Part shown: positions 44,155-53,065 of the stretch, piece after piece | How positions within the stretch are numbered: the first letter of the stretch is position 1 | How the letters are laid out: every line of letters starts with the position of its first letter | Source: Candidatus Limnocylindrales bacterium | GTDB taxonomy: Bacteria; Moduliflexota; Moduliflexia; Moduliflexales; JAUQPW01 | Direction: 5' to 3' | NCBI GenBank assembly: GCA_035559535.1 | Contig: DATMBG010000007.1 | Span: forward strand, 29,480-93,479 | DNA length: 64,000 nucleotides | Program-made: the position numbers and the translations under genes | The notes under the pieces: model-generated | Told to the model about the DNA's origin: nothing | The model's input: only the letters and a program-made list of their open reading frames with translations | The model's database searches: none

Positions 44155-44179
44155 TTAAATCTATAAAGGAGGCATGTAT

Positions 44180-45334
44180 ATGGATATGGACTTCGAAGAA
44201 ACCAGTAGTATGAGAGCTAAAATTAAGGTTATCGGGGTCGGTGGGGGGGGCGGAAATGCGGTAAATCGAATGATCAGCGCTGGATTGGAAGGTGTTGAGT
44301 TTATTGCAACCAATACAGACGTTCAGGTTTTAAAACAAAACTTAGCCCCTAAGAAATATCAATTGGGTGCAAAATTAACCAAAGGACTGGGAGCTGGTTC
44401 AGATCCTTTAATAGGTAAAAACGCAGCCCTTGAAGATGAAGATTTATTGGCAGAAATGGTAGGGGATGCCGATATGGTATTCATTACAGCGGGCATGGGG
44501 GGGGGCACAGGAACCGGAGCTTCTCCTATCATTGCAGCAAAGGCAAAAGAACTGGGTGCTTTGACCGTTGCGGTGGTCACAAAGCCTTTTTTATTTGAAG
44601 GAAGTTTTCGCGCCAGACAGGCGGAGGCTGGGATTGCAGAGCTAAACGAGGTCGTAGACACTCTTATTACCATCCCCAATCAGCGTCTGCTGAATGTAGT
44701 CGGAAAACAGACCAGCATCCTGGATGCCTTTGCACAGGCCGACGAGGTGCTTAAGCAGGCTGTACAAGGAATTTCGGATCTTATTACGGTACCCGGCCTT
44801 ATTAACCTGGATTTTGCCGATGTTAAAACGATCATGTCCAATATGGGCGTAGCCCTCATGGGAACTGCCGTAGCTACCGGAGAACAACGCGCCATCGACG
44901 CCGCCCAAAAGGCTATTTCTAGCCCTCTGCTGGACGATATAACCATTGATGGGGCAAGAGGAGTCCTGATTAATATTACCGGTGGTAAAAATCTCGGCCT
45001 CCATGAAGTGAGCGAGGCGGCTTCTATCATTCAAGAAGCTGCTCATCCAGAAGCCAATATTATCTTTGGCGCCGTGATCGATGAAACCCTCACCGATGAA
45101 ATCCGAATTACCGTCATCGCTACAGGATTTGATGCAAAAGAGAAAGTAGAACGTGAAAAAATAGAGCGACAGTTGGGATCTGAAAAACTTCCCTACAAGT
45201 ATCTGGATACCAGCCATGCACGCAAAAAATCTTCTGGTGGAATTCCTAAGAAACGGCTAGAGCCTGTTAGCGGTGATTTCGTCGTGGAGAATGATCTGGA
45301 TATCCCAACCTTCATCCGGAAAAAAGCGGATTAG
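44180..45334 (+). CDS. ftsZ: Cell division protein FtsZ
   Basis: A 384-aa tubulin-like GTPase. The GTP-binding signature GGGTGTG is at 107-113 and the T7 loop [11 protein letters not shown] is present. The C-terminal peptide DIPTFIRKK binds FtsA and other partners. AAAGGAGG at 44165-44172 is right for ATG 44180, not for ATG 44174. It follows ftsA by 25 bases. Confidence 0.97.
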   Translation: MDMDFEETSSMRAKIKVIGVGGGGGNAVNRMISAGLEGVEFIATNTDVQVLKQNLAPKKYQLGAKLTKGLGAGSDPLIGKNAALEDEDLLAEMVGDADMVFITAGMGGGTGTGASPIIAAKAKELGALTVAVVTKPFLFEGSFRARQAEAGIAELNEVVDTLITIPNQRLLNVVGKQTSILDAFAQADEVLKQAVQGISDLITVPGLINLDFADVKTIMSNMGVALMGTAVATGEQRAIDAAQKAISSPLLDDITIDGARGVLINITGGKNLGLHEVSEAASIIQEAAHPEANIIFGAVIDETLTDEIRITVIATGFDAKEKVEREKIERQLGSEKLPYKYLDTSHARKKSSGGIPKKRLEPVSGDFVVENDLDIPTFIRKKAD

Positions 45335-45343
45335 TTTAATCCG
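45327..45343. repeat. Small hairpin at the ftsZ end
   Basis: CGGATTA, loop GTT, TAATCCG (7-bp perfect stem) spans the ftsZ stop codon. No T-run follows. Confidence 0.6.
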
Positions 45344-45480
45344 TAGGGAGTAAGTAGTGGTAAAGAGTGAAAACCTTTTTACTACCCATTAGGATCTGCG
45401 GGCAAGGATGCCCGCACTTTCAACAATAAAGAGTGGTAAAAGAGGGGATACCTTTTTACTACGGGTTACTTACTACCTAC
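45343..45480. repeat. Nested quasi-palindrome (ftsZ-lipoprotein gap)
   Basis: GTAGGGAGTAAGTA from 45343 pairs with TACTTACTACCTAC ending at 45480 (13 of 14). In the middle is a perfect stem TGCGGGCA-AGGA-TGCCCGCA at 45397-45416. AGTGGTAAA also recurs as a direct repeat (45356, 45433). The size and nesting resemble the element at 31900-32039. Confidence 0.8.
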
Positions 45481-45488
45481 TTTCTTAT

Positions 45489-46106
45489 ATGAAAGGATTT
45501 TCTTCTCTTCTTCTCTATATAGGGACTATGTTGACCCTCTTCGTGTTAGCATCTTGTGCCACTCCTCCCTTTGATGTTTTTCAAAGTCCTAGAGTGAGTT
45601 CTTCACAAAATACCTCAGAAGTACCTCAAAATGGGTTCTCCGATTGGGATTATTCGGCTTCCGATCAGCTAGCACCTTCCAGCCCCTATGAACCTCCCTC
45701 CACATCTCCTTATCCTGTAACTCAGTATCCCACTCTCTATCCGGGTATATCTCCACGTAAAGCCCTTACCCATCCACCTAAACTGGTGAATGTAACGGCT
45801 CCTGAATCCACTCCTGAATCTGGACAAGGGGTTATCCAGATCGAACCAAAATCCAATTTAACCCATAAACCGATACGCCTGGTCCCTTTAACTAACCCAA
45901 AGCCTGAATATCATCCGGGTTATCCCCCGGGTTATCGCCTGGACTATCCCCGGGGCTATCTTCCTCCTTATCTTCCCAGTTATCCACGCAACTTAGGAGA
46001 TCCTTATGGACGCCCGATTTGTCCGGCTTATCCTTCTAGCTTTTCGAATCTTCCTCCTCCAGACTCCAGGGACTATCCAGAGATTGCTGAGGCCTCTTGT
46101 CCCTAA
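45489..46106 (+). CDS. Pro/Tyr-rich lipoprotein of unknown function
   Basis: A 205-aa predicted lipoprotein. The signal peptide ends in lipobox VLASCA (Cys near residue 21). The rest is rich in Pro, Tyr and Ser, with repeats such as YPPGYRLDYPRGY and YLPPYLPSYPRN near residues 140-165, and should be disordered. I do not recognise it. The gene start fits the lipobox; earlier in-frame starts fall in the upstream palindrome. Confidence 0.6.
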   Translation: MKGFSSLLLYIGTMLTLFVLASCATPPFDVFQSPRVSSSQNTSEVPQNGFSDWDYSASDQLAPSSPYEPPSTSPYPVTQYPTLYPGISPRKALTHPPKLVNVTAPESTPESGQGVIQIEPKSNLTHKPIRLVPLTNPKPEYHPGYPPGYRLDYPRGYLPPYLPSYPRNLGDPYGRPICPAYPSSFSNLPPPDSRDYPEIAEASCP

Positions 46107-46249
46107 GGGGAATTTTACTTAAATTATTTACTAACCAAACCTTTAAAGAACTTGTCCGGAAGAGGGAATTTTGTGTAAATTATTCATGGGATAATAATTT
46201 TCTGGATTAGAGGGTCAGTTTAACAAGTGATCCAGGTTTTGGCTGTACC

Positions 46250-47044
46250 TTGTTACCTTTCGTTAAAGATACCCAAGTCCTTACCTCCAAAAACCTTATT
46301 CATGGGTTCAGTACCCGACTTAAAGGCATAAGCCCGTATCCCTTTGATACCCTTAATCTGGGTTTTAGTGGGGGAGACGCACCAGAACGGGTCATTAAAA
46401 ATCGGGAAATTTTCTTTAGTTCCCTGGGAATTGATCCAAGGAAGATTTTCCTTACCAAACAGGTTCATGGGAACCAGGTTTTCTCCATCGATAAGCAGGT
46501 GATAGATTATGAAGCGCTCAAGAAAAGGGCAAGTCAAGAAGCCTGTGATGCCTTGATAACCAATCAAATGGGAATTCCCTTAACCGTATTAACCGCCGAT
46601 TGCGTTCCTTTAATCGTATGGGATCCAGTTCAACGGGCGATTGGAGTCATCCATGCTGGATGGCGCGGGACCCTCAGGAAAGTTACCGAGGCCACGCTAC
46701 AGGCCATGAGGGTTACTTTTCGTACTCACCCCAAAGACTGTCGGGTTGTCATAGGTCCATCGATTCGTGGCTGTTGTTATGAAGTCGATAGAACGGTGGT
46801 AGAGCCTTTTAAGGCAACTTTTTCTTATGCAGATTGTCTTATGATTCAAAAGAGAGATCCTACATGGTTGTTAGATCTTGCACAAGCCAACCGTCAGCAA
46901 TTAATCAGATGTGGAGTCCGTGAAGAAAATATCTCCATATTAAATTATTGCACCTACTGTCGTCCAGACCTCTTCTTTTCCTACCGGAGAGATGGAAAGA
47001 GAACAGGTAGAATGTTATCGACAGCTATGCTCTTAACAGACTAG
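46250..47044 (+). CDS. pgeF: Peptidoglycan editing factor, laccase-domain (YfiH family)
   Basis: A 264-aa protein of the DUF152/YfiH family. The metal-site residues are His73 (QVHG), Cys118 (TADCVP) and His135 (HAGWRG). Family members act as purine nucleosidases/phosphorylases or in peptidoglycan editing. TTG 46250 is the only good start in range. Its place after ftsZ is common in several phyla. Confidence 0.9.
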   Translation: MLPFVKDTQVLTSKNLIHGFSTRLKGISPYPFDTLNLGFSGGDAPERVIKNREIFFSSLGIDPRKIFLTKQVHGNQVFSIDKQVIDYEALKKRASQEACDALITNQMGIPLTVLTADCVPLIVWDPVQRAIGVIHAGWRGTLRKVTEATLQAMRVTFRTHPKDCRVVIGPSIRGCCYEVDRTVVEPFKATFSYADCLMIQKRDPTWLLDLAQANRQQLIRCGVREENISILNYCTYCRPDLFFSYRRDGKRTGRMLSTAMLLTD

Positions 47045-47053
47045 AGAAGGCGT

Positions 47054-47686
47054 ATGAAAAAAAAAGCCAGGACTATTTCGTATATGCCTTTAAGGCCCAT
47101 AGGTTATCTCTTATTTAAAGTATATTTCCGTTTAACAGGAATCGGTACCGAATATATCCCTAAAGAGGGTCCCGGGATTATTGCACCGAACCATGTGAGT
47201 TATGCGGATCCTCCTTTAATAGCCGCCGTAACGCCAAGAATGCTCCACTTTATTATGTTACACGAGCATTATTACCATCCCTGGTTTCATTGGCTCTTTA
47301 AACGCCTGCCCTGTATCCCTATTAGACAGGGCCGTGTGAATGCAGAATCTTTAAAAGAAAGTTTACAGGTTCTGGAAGAGGGTAAGCTGTTGTGCATTTT
47401 CCCGGAAGGGGGCCGCACCCAGGATAATAAACTGATGCGGCCTATGCCGGGAATTGCGATGCTGGCCTTAAAAACTGAGGCACCTGTAATACCTGCGGGA
47501 ATTATCGGGGGTTTTGAGGCCTATGGTCCTCATCTTAGATTTCCTCGTCCCAAACGTATAACCATTCGCTTTGGTCCTCCTCTTATTTTTAAGAAGGAGG
47601 AAAACCCCAATAAGGCAAGACTTTTAGAAATCTCTCAAGAAATTATGGGGCATATTGGGGCCTTATTGGAAAAAAAGGAGAAGTAA
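47054..47686 (+). CDS. plsC: 1-acyl-sn-glycerol-3-phosphate acyltransferase
   Basis: A 210-aa PlsC-like acyltransferase with the HX4D motif NHVSYAD (His47, Asp52), the substrate motif FPEGGR near 118, and a membrane-binding N-terminus. It makes phosphatidate from lysophosphatidate. It starts 10 bases after pgeF and ends 3 bases before rpoZ. Confidence 0.9.
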   Translation: MKKKARTISYMPLRPIGYLLFKVYFRLTGIGTEYIPKEGPGIIAPNHVSYADPPLIAAVTPRMLHFIMLHEHYYHPWFHWLFKRLPCIPIRQGRVNAESLKESLQVLEEGKLLCIFPEGGRTQDNKLMRPMPGIAMLALKTEAPVIPAGIIGGFEAYGPHLRFPRPKRITIRFGPPLIFKKEENPNKARLLEISQEIMGHIGALLEKKEK

Positions 47687-47688
47687 CT

Positions 47689-47925
47689 ATGTTTCGACTC
47701 AACCTTCTTTCTAAAGTCATTGATCAAGTTCCCAATCGTTATCTTCTAGTGCATCTTATCGCAAAGCGAATTCACCAGATCGAAGAAGGGGCAGCTCCCC
47801 TTGCAGGGGAAAAATATAATTCCATTTTTAATAAGGTCCTGGAAGAGATCATTGAGGGAAAAATACGGATAGTAGAATGGGAAGAGACAACTTCGGAGAA
47901 GCAAGAGTCTGATGGAGAGTCGTAA
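47689..47925 (+). CDS. rpoZ: RNA polymerase omega subunit
   Basis: A 78-aa omega subunit. The core NRYLLVHLIAKRIHQI followed by KYNSIFNKVLEEIIEGKI matches the family. It helps fold the beta-prime subunit. GGAG precedes the ATG. Its last 77 bases overlap the 3' end of the convergent prepilin peptidase gene. Confidence 0.85.
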   Translation: MFRLNLLSKVIDQVPNRYLLVHLIAKRIHQIEEGAAPLAGEKYNSIFNKVLEEIIEGKIRIVEWEETTSEKQESDGES

Positions 47926-48697
47926 GATCTCCGATACGGAAGTACCAGTTGATAATTCGATTCCCCAGAAAAAGAGAGACGATAGCCCCTAAAACCAGAA
48001 ATGGACCAAAGGGAATATAATCGTCTCTCTTTTTTTTCTTAAGGAGGATTAAACTGACTCCGATCAGAGAACCGGTTACCGATCCCAAAAAGATGGTCAA
48101 GAGGGTATTTTTCCAGCCTAAAAAAGTACCTATCATGGCCATTAATTTAATATCGCCGCCACCCATACCTTCCTTTCCCAAAACAGCCAGGCTTATAAAG
48201 CCAACCAGGTAAATAACCCCTCCTCCGACTAAAGCGCCTATTAAAGACTGTAACACGGAAAGTGGAAGGGTTAGCCAGGCCAGTAAAAGTCCTACGACAA
48301 TGCCGGGTAACGAGATGACATCGGGAATAATTTGATGTTCTATATCGATGAAAGCAATGGCAATTAGAGCCGATAAGAAAACCAAATAAGAGAAAGCCGC
48401 AGGGGTGAAACCAAAGGTATGGAAGGTTAGCCAGAATAGGAAACCTGTTAAGAACTCGACCATGGGATATCGAAGGGATATAGGTTTCTTACAAAATCGA
48501 CACTTTCCACCCAGAAGAATATAACTGAGGATGGGAATATTATCCTGGGGTTTTATACGATTATTGCAATGGGGACAGGTAGAGCGCGGAAGGACGATAG
48601 ATTTTTTCCTTGGGATTCGATAAATGCAAACGTTGAGAAAGCTACCGACTAAGGTTCCTAAGAGGAAAATGTAAAGTTCGATGAGATACTTATCCAT
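47849..48697 (-). CDS. pilD: Prepilin peptidase / N-methyltransferase
   Basis: A 282-aa polytopic membrane enzyme. The N-terminal CPHCNN...CRFCKKPISLRYP zinc-type loop, the aspartyl protease motif DIEHQIIPD near 120 and GMGGGDIKLMAMIG near 180 are all present. It cleaves type IV prepilin-like leaders and methylates the new N-terminus. The C-terminal 26 residues lie in the overlap with rpoZ. No pilin genes are in the window. Confidence 0.92.
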   Translation of the reverse strand: MDKYLIELYIFLLGTLVGSFLNVCIYRIPRKKSIVLPRSTCPHCNNRIKPQDNIPILSYILLGGKCRFCKKPISLRYPMVEFLTGFLFWLTFHTFGFTPAAFSYLVFLSALIAIAFIDIEHQIIPDVISLPGIVVGLLLAWLTLPLSVLQSLIGALVGGGVIYLVGFISLAVLGKEGMGGGDIKLMAMIGTFLGWKNTLLTIFLGSVTGSLIGVSLILLKKKKRDDYIPFGPFLVLGAIVSLFLGNRIINWYFRIGDLTTLHQTLASPKLSLPILLSVFFPQ

Positions 48698-48751
48698 AGC
48701 GTATTCACTATGGATGATCTGAGGAGATAAGTCAAGTTCTTTCGTTTGGAA

Positions 48752-48780
48752 AACCCGGTTTCTTTTTAAGAAACCGGGTT
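48752..48780 (-). terminator. Terminator after the ribosomal superoperon
   Basis: AACCCGGTTTCTT at 48752-48764 and AAGAAACCGGGTT at 48768-48780 form a perfect 13-bp stem. On the - strand it is followed by TTTTCC, a short T-run. It lies about 50 bases after the rplQ stop. Confidence 0.65.
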
Positions 48781-48830
48781 CTTTAGAATGGTCAGACAGA
48801 AAGTCAAGGATTGAAGGAGGAAAATCGACT

Positions 48831-49232
48831 TTATGTTCCCTTACTCTCTTCTTTCGCAGGCTTGGCGGCTATTTCCGCGTCGACCAGTTCAATAACCGCC
48901 ATGGGGGCTGCATCCCCGACCCGATATTTAGATAACTTAATAACCCGGGTATAGCCACCGTTTCTTTCGGCATATCTCGCTGCAAGGGTATCAAACAATT
49001 TTCGAACAACTTTTTTATCCTGGATAAACTGGAGAACCTGCCTTCGGGCATGGAGGGTTCCACGTTTGGCAAAGGTAATCATATGCTCTGCAAAACGGCG
49101 CATGGCTTTAGCCTTTGGGAGCGTGGTAGTAATTCTCTCATGCCGAAACAGCTCGGTAACCAGATTACGAAGCAGAGCTCTCCGATGACTGGCCGTCCTC
49201 CCTAGCTTTTTGACTTTTTTTCTATGCCGCAT
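48831..49232 (-). CDS. rplQ: 50S ribosomal protein L17
   Basis: A 133-aa L17: [20 protein letters not shown] at the start, [16 protein letters not shown] and GYTRVIKL later. It has a short charged tail (EESKGT). ATG 49232 is used; the TTG at 49238 is upstream of the normal N-terminus. It is the last gene of the superoperon and directly follows rpsD, without rpoA between them. Confidence 0.95.
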   Translation of the reverse strand: MRHRKKVKKLGRTASHRRALLRNLVTELFRHERITTTLPKAKAMRRFAEHMITFAKRGTLHARRQVLQFIQDKKVVRKLFDTLAARYAERNGGYTRVIKLSKYRVGDAAPMAVIELVDAEIAAKPAKEESKGT

Positions 49233-49244
49233 ATTCAACCGAAT

Positions 49245-49285
49245 TCAGGAGTCAGAGTGATCTTTACAAACTTTCTGACTTCTGA
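49245..49285. repeat. Gap quasi-palindrome (rpsD-rplQ, rpoA site)
   Basis: TCAGGAGTCAGAG from 49245 pairs imperfectly with CTTTCTGACTTCTGA ending at 49285. The TTCTGACTTCTGAC word here recurs at 61601 and 62492. This 58-base gap is where rpoA normally lies. Confidence 0.7.
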
Positions 49286-49296
49286 CTTCTGACCTT

Positions 49297-49923
49297 TTAT
49301 TTAGAATACAGCTCGACAATCAACTGTTCCTGGATTTGAGGAGAAATATCTTCCCGTTTGGGTAACTCAACAACCGTTCCTTTAAAATTAGCTGCATCTA
49401 AGGACAGCCAGGGTGGAATACCCCGACGTTGAGCAGCGGTTAAGGACTCTTTAATTCTTACATTTTCTCGACTTTTAGCCTTTACCTCGATTACATCCCC
49501 CTTAGAAACTTGATAAGACGGAATATCCACCAGTTTACCATTAACCAGAATGTGGCGATGTCGGACAAGTTGTCTGGCTTCTTTAATAGAGCTTGCAAAC
49601 CCCAGGCGATGAACCACGTTGTCCAGACGCCGTTCTAAGGAGATCAATAAAGCAGCTCCGGTAACTCCCTTTTGTTTGGCCGCTTTTTGGAAATAACGTC
49701 TAAATTGTTTTTCTAAAACCCCGTAAATCCTTTTCACTTTCTGTTTTTCACGCAAGCGAATCCCGTAATCAGATACCTTAGATCGGCGTTGTCCGTGCTG
49801 ACCTGGTGGATAATTTCGCCTTTCTATGGGACACTTATCGGTAAAACAGCGTTCTCCCTTTAGATAGAGCTTCATTCCTTCCGCTCTACAAAGCTTACAT
49901 ACAGGACCGGTATAACGTGCCAC
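49297..49923 (-). CDS. rpsD: 30S ribosomal protein S4
   Basis: A 208-aa S4 with the N-terminal zinc cluster of four Cys ([15 protein letters not shown]) and the S4 RNA-binding domain ([27 protein letters not shown]). It starts GTG 49923 after GGAGGAAGGA. It binds 16S rRNA early in assembly and often autoregulates the alpha operon. Confidence 0.96.
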   Translation of the reverse strand: MARYTGPVCKLCRAEGMKLYLKGERCFTDKCPIERRNYPPGQHGQRRSKVSDYGIRLREKQKVKRIYGVLEKQFRRYFQKAAKQKGVTGAALLISLERRLDNVVHRLGFASSIKEARQLVRHRHILVNGKLVDIPSYQVSKGDVIEVKAKSRENVRIKESLTAAQRRGIPPWLSLDAANFKGTVVELPKREDISPQIQEQLIVELYSK

Positions 49924-49945
49924 TCCTTCCTCCGAAACTGAATAG

Positions 49946-50016
49946 GCAATAGGTAACAGGCCCTAGATCGTGAATTGTCTTTTCCTACCCACGGTCTACG
50001 GCTTGCTACCCATTAC
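49946..50016. repeat. Gap quasi-palindrome (rpsK-rpsD)
   Basis: GCAATAGGTAACAGGCC... at 49946-49972 pairs with the arm at 49990-50016 at 21 of 27 positions, loop 17 bases; five of six differences are transitions. Confidence 0.75.
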
Positions 50017-50020
50017 TTTT

Positions 50021-50410
50021 TTAAACACGTCGTCTTTTAGGGGGCCTGCAACCATTATGAGGAATCGGTGTTACATCCTTGATGGCTTTAACTTCCAATC
50101 CCACAGCCTGTAAGGATCTTATGGCCGCTTCCCTTCCGGCTCCAGGCCCTTTTACATAAACTTCTACCTGGCGCATCCCCAGGTCGAGGGCTTTTTTTCC
50201 ACAATCTCGAGCTGCCATCTGGGCAGCAAAAGGGGTATTTTTTCGAGATCCCTTATATCCTAAACTGCCGGCACTTGACCAGGTGATAACATTCCCCTCT
50301 AAATCGGTAATGGTAACAATGGTATTATTAAAACTACTCTGAATATGGGCAATACCCTTCTCGATATTTTTTAATTCCCTTTTTTTCTTTTTGGCCCCTT
50401 TTTTTCCCAT
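50021..50410 (-). CDS. rpsK: 30S ribosomal protein S11
   Basis: A 129-aa S11: [18 protein letters not shown], then [18 protein letters not shown], and the C-terminal [16 protein letters not shown] 50410 gives the usual length; six upstream codons lie in the gap repeat. Confidence 0.96.
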   Translation of the reverse strand: MGKKGAKKKKRELKNIEKGIAHIQSSFNNTIVTITDLEGNVITWSSAGSLGYKGSRKNTPFAAQMAARDCGKKALDLGMRQVEVYVKGPGAGREAAIRSLQAVGLEVKAIKDVTPIPHNGCRPPKRRRV

Positions 50411-50420
50411 ACTTAGGGTA

Positions 50421-50490
50421 CTACGCAAAGCGTAATCTGTAGGGCTTTCTAGATCCTACTTTCTGAACTCATTCATTACGCCTTACGTAT
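50421..50490. repeat. Gap quasi-palindrome (rpsM-rpsK)
   Basis: CTACGCAAAGCGTAAT at 50421-50436 pairs imperfectly with ATTACGCCTTACGTAT at 50475-50490. Confidence 0.65.
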
Positions 50491-50501
50491 TCCATCTTCT
50501 A

Positions 50502-50885
50502 TTATTTCTTTTTGAGCTGTTTACGCTTACCTCCAATAGTTCGTCGGGGTCCTTTGCGGGTTCTTGCATTGGTACTCGTCCTCTGACCACGAACCGGAAG
50601 TCCTCGTCGGTGACGTAAACCTCGATAACAACCGATATCCATGAGGCGTTTTATATTCATAGCGACTTCCCTGCGTAAGTCCCCTTCTACTTTATATTTT
50701 TCATCGATTATTTTTCTCAGCGTAACGACTTCTTCGTCGCTTAACTCACCGACCTTTTTATTAAAATCAATTCCGGCTTCTTTTAAAATTTTTTGTGCAG
50801 AAGGACGACCGATCCCATAAATATAGGTCAAACCGATTTCTACTCTTTTATTCTTCGGTAGATCAATCCCGGCTATGCGTGCCAA
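50502..50885 (-). CDS. rpsM: 30S ribosomal protein S13
   Basis: A 127-aa S13: [20 protein letters not shown] at the start, [20 protein letters not shown] near the end. The start is TTG 50885, supported by AAGGAGAGG about 9 bases upstream. Confidence 0.96.
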   Translation of the reverse strand: MARIAGIDLPKNKRVEIGLTYIYGIGRPSAQKILKEAGIDFNKKVGELSDEEVVTLRKIIDEKYKVEGDLRREVAMNIKRLMDIGCYRGLRHRRGLPVRGQRTSTNARTRKGPRRTIGGKRKQLKKK

Positions 50886-50929
50886 AGTTATAACCTCTCC
50901 TTAACTTTGGGGCTTGAGACTTGAGACTT

Positions 50930-50948
50930 GAGACCGGACGCCGGTCTC
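50930..50948. repeat. Gap hairpin (rpmJ-rpsM)
   Basis: GAGACCGG, loop ACG, CCGGTCTC is a perfect 8-bp stem. Tandem CTTGAGA words on the left and CCTCT/GGCCTCTTG words on the right extend it weakly to about 50910-50970. Confidence 0.7.
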
Positions 50949-50980
50949 TGACCTCTGGCCTCTTGCCTCTAAGAAATTTT

Positions 50981-51094
50981 TCACCCCTGTTTTTGTTTAT
51001 GCCGAGGGTTCTCACAAATGACCCTTACGACACCTTTTCGTTTGACAATCTTGCATTTATCACAGATTTTTTTTACGGAAGCTCGAACTTTCAT
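50981..51094 (-). CDS. rpmJ: 50S ribosomal protein L36
   Basis: A 37-aa L36, short enough to be easily missed. Translation from ATG 51094 begins [17 protein letters not shown] and ends [12 protein letters not shown], with the zinc ligands Cys11, Cys14, Cys27 and His32. It sits between infA and rpsM as expected. Confidence 0.95.
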   Translation of the reverse strand: MKVRASVKKICDKCKIVKRKGVVRVICENPRHKQKQG

Positions 51095-51100
51095 AATCTG

Positions 51101-51231
51101 AAACCGTCTGGACACCAAGAACGTCAAACAGTAAGCACTACCGTCAGATGGTTGCTTGAACTCTTTTTCTCCCCAGGTCTCTGGATCTGTTCCAGCCTTT
51201 GCCCCTGGCGTCCTTGGTGTCCAGACAGTTT
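51101..51231. repeat. Gap quasi-palindrome (infA-rpmJ)
   Basis: AAACCGTCTGGACACCAAGA from 51101 (to 51123) pairs with the arm at 51209-51231 at 21 of 23 positions; both differences are G-U wobbles in the mRNA. The loop is 85 bases. Confidence 0.85.
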
Positions 51232-51233
51232 AC

Positions 51234-51452
51234 CTATTTATGTCGATAAATAATTCGTCCCCGGGTTAAATCATAGGGAGAAAGTTCAACGGTCACTTTA
51301 TCTCCAGGTAATATTCGAATAAAGTGTTTACGCATTTTACCCGAAATATGGGCTAAAACTTTATGTCCGTTATCCAGTTCAACCCGGAACATAGCGTTGG
51401 GGAGCGGTTCTACCACCGTCCCTTCCACCTGTATGGCTTCTTCTTTTGGCAT
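51234..51452 (-). CDS. infA: Translation initiation factor IF-1
   Basis: A 72-aa S1-like OB-fold protein: [40 protein letters not shown], then [11 protein letters not shown]. This is normal length and sequence for IF-1. Its place between map and rpmJ is canonical. Confidence 0.97.
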   Translation of the reverse strand: MPKEEAIQVEGTVVEPLPNAMFRVELDNGHKVLAHISGKMRKHFIRILPGDKVTVELSPYDLTRGRIIYRHK

Positions 51453-51537
51453 AAATTTGTTTGCTTATCAAATCCTTTAAATAATATAAGATAGATCGAG
51501 ATAACTACTGAATAGGGTGATATAGCAATATAATTTT

Positions 51538-52290
51538 TTAATCCAGATTCGTCAATATTTCAGGCCCATTTTCTGTAATCGCAATGGAATGTTCAAAGTG
51601 GGCGGATAAACTTCTATCTTGCGTGACAGCCGTCCATTTATCTTCTAATATTTCAACTTCTGGACCTCCCATGTTTACCATGGGCTCTATGGCCAATACC
51701 ATCCCGACTCTCAGCCGTTCTCCTTTACCCGGTGTACCAAAATTAGGGACTTGAGGGTCTTCATGGAGTTTTCTACCTATTCCATGTCCTACAAAATCCC
51801 TTACCACCGAGAAGGAGTTCTTTTCGACGTGGGATTGAACGGCATAAGAAATATCTCCTAACCGATTCCCGGGGTAAGCCTGTTCAATCCCTTTGTAGAG
51901 GGCTTCCTGGGTGACTTGAAGAAGTCTCTCAGCCTCTGGAGAGATTCTTCCAACTGGAACTGTCAGAGCAGCATCTCCATAGTAATTATCAACAACCACG
52001 CCTACATCGAGACCTATAATATCTCCCGATTTAAGTTTTCGAGAGGAAGGAATTCCATGGACCACCTGTTCATTAACCGACGTACAGATATAAGCTGGAT
52101 AGTTTCGATACCCCTTAAAAGCCGATTTAGCCTTTCTTTTCTTCAGCCAGTCTTGGGCAAAGGCATCTAACTCCGCGGTCGTTATTCCCGGGGCAACTAA
52201 TTTTATTAACTCTTTTAATAATTCAGCAACAAGTCGGCAACTTACCTTAATTTTATTTATCTCTTCACGAGATTTTAAAATAACTCCCAT
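51538..52290 (-). CDS. map: Methionine aminopeptidase, type I
   Basis: A 250-aa MetAP. The metal ligands fit the family: two Asp in GLDVGVVVDNYYGDAA, His in VGHGIGRKLHEDP, Glu in LAIEPM and Glu in FEHSIAIT. It removes initiator Met. It begins 7 bases after adk. Confidence 0.96.
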   Translation of the reverse strand: MGVILKSREEINKIKVSCRLVAELLKELIKLVAPGITTAELDAFAQDWLKKRKAKSAFKGYRNYPAYICTSVNEQVVHGIPSSRKLKSGDIIGLDVGVVVDNYYGDAALTVPVGRISPEAERLLQVTQEALYKGIEQAYPGNRLGDISYAVQSHVEKNSFSVVRDFVGHGIGRKLHEDPQVPNFGTPGKGERLRVGMVLAIEPMVNMGGPEVEILEDKWTAVTQDRSLSAHFEHSIAITENGPEILTNLD

Positions 52291-52297
52291 TTTTCAA

Positions 52298-52963
52298 CTA
52301 CCCTTCCTTTTTTATTTTTGAAAATATGGCATCCTGGATACTTTTGAAAACATCTTCTATGGTCCGTGCCCCTCCGTCTATGGAGATCAAGGCGCTTTTT
52401 TCCCAGTAATATTCTATCAAAGGTTTAGTCCGGGCGCGATAGACCTCCAACCGTTTCCTTACCGTTTCTTCCTTATCGTCCTCTCGCTGGTATAAAGGGC
52501 CTCCACACTTATCACAAACTCCTTCTTGTAGGGGAGGGTTAAAAATTACGTGAAAGGTTTCTCCACAATTCCGACATACCCTTCTGCCGGAGACTCTTTT
52601 GATAAGTTCTTCTTCCTGGAGATAAATATTAATCACGGCATCTAGATAGAGACCTCTCTGCCTGAGAATCTCATCCAGAGCCACAGCTTGCCAGATAGTC
52701 CTCGGAAACCCATCCATCAGCCATCCTTTCTGGCAATCCACCTCTTGAAGCCGATCTTTAATGATACCGATCATAATTTCATCTGGAACCAGTTCTCCCT
52801 TTTCCAAATAAATTTGGGCTTTTTTTCCAAGAGGAGTCCCTTCTTTGACGGCTTGTCTTAAAATATCTCCGGTAGAGATTTGAGGTATGTTATAGGTTTT
52901 GGAAAATAATTTGGCCTGTGTCCCTTTACCGGCTCCCGGGGGGCCCATGAAAATTAGGTTCAT
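52298..52963 (-). CDS. adk: Adenylate kinase
   Basis: A 221-aa long-form adenylate kinase. P-loop GPPGAGKGTQ at 7-16, DGFPRT near 85, and a LID with four Cys (CRNCGETF...CDKCGG) able to bind zinc. It interconverts ATP, ADP and AMP. The place between secY and map is canonical. Confidence 0.97.
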   Translation of the reverse strand: MNLIFMGPPGAGKGTQAKLFSKTYNIPQISTGDILRQAVKEGTPLGKKAQIYLEKGELVPDEIMIGIIKDRLQEVDCQKGWLMDGFPRTIWQAVALDEILRQRGLYLDAVINIYLQEEELIKRVSGRRVCRNCGETFHVIFNPPLQEGVCDKCGGPLYQREDDKEETVRKRLEVYRARTKPLIEYYWEKSALISIDGGARTIEDVFKSIQDAIFSKIKKEG

Positions 52964-53017
52964 TTAACGGCCGCCCGCTGCCTATTGTTTAGTAAAGACG
53001 TTACCTATGACTTCTCT

Positions 53018-53050
53018 ACAGACAACGGACAACGGACAACAGACAATGGA
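53018..53050. repeat. Near-tandem GACAACG words (secY-adk gap)
   Basis: Three near-copies of GACAACGG/GACAACAG follow each other. The 15 bases at 53018-53032 also occur, reversed, at 22961-22975. No clear second palindromic arm is seen in this 100-base gap. Confidence 0.7.
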
Positions 53051-53065
53051 CCACGGATAGTCCTC

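Noticed and set aside
49239-49296. A frameshifted or fragmentary rpoA between rpsD and rplQ
   Set aside because: The gap is 58-64 bases and consists of repeat words; there is no room for any recognisable part of the gene.
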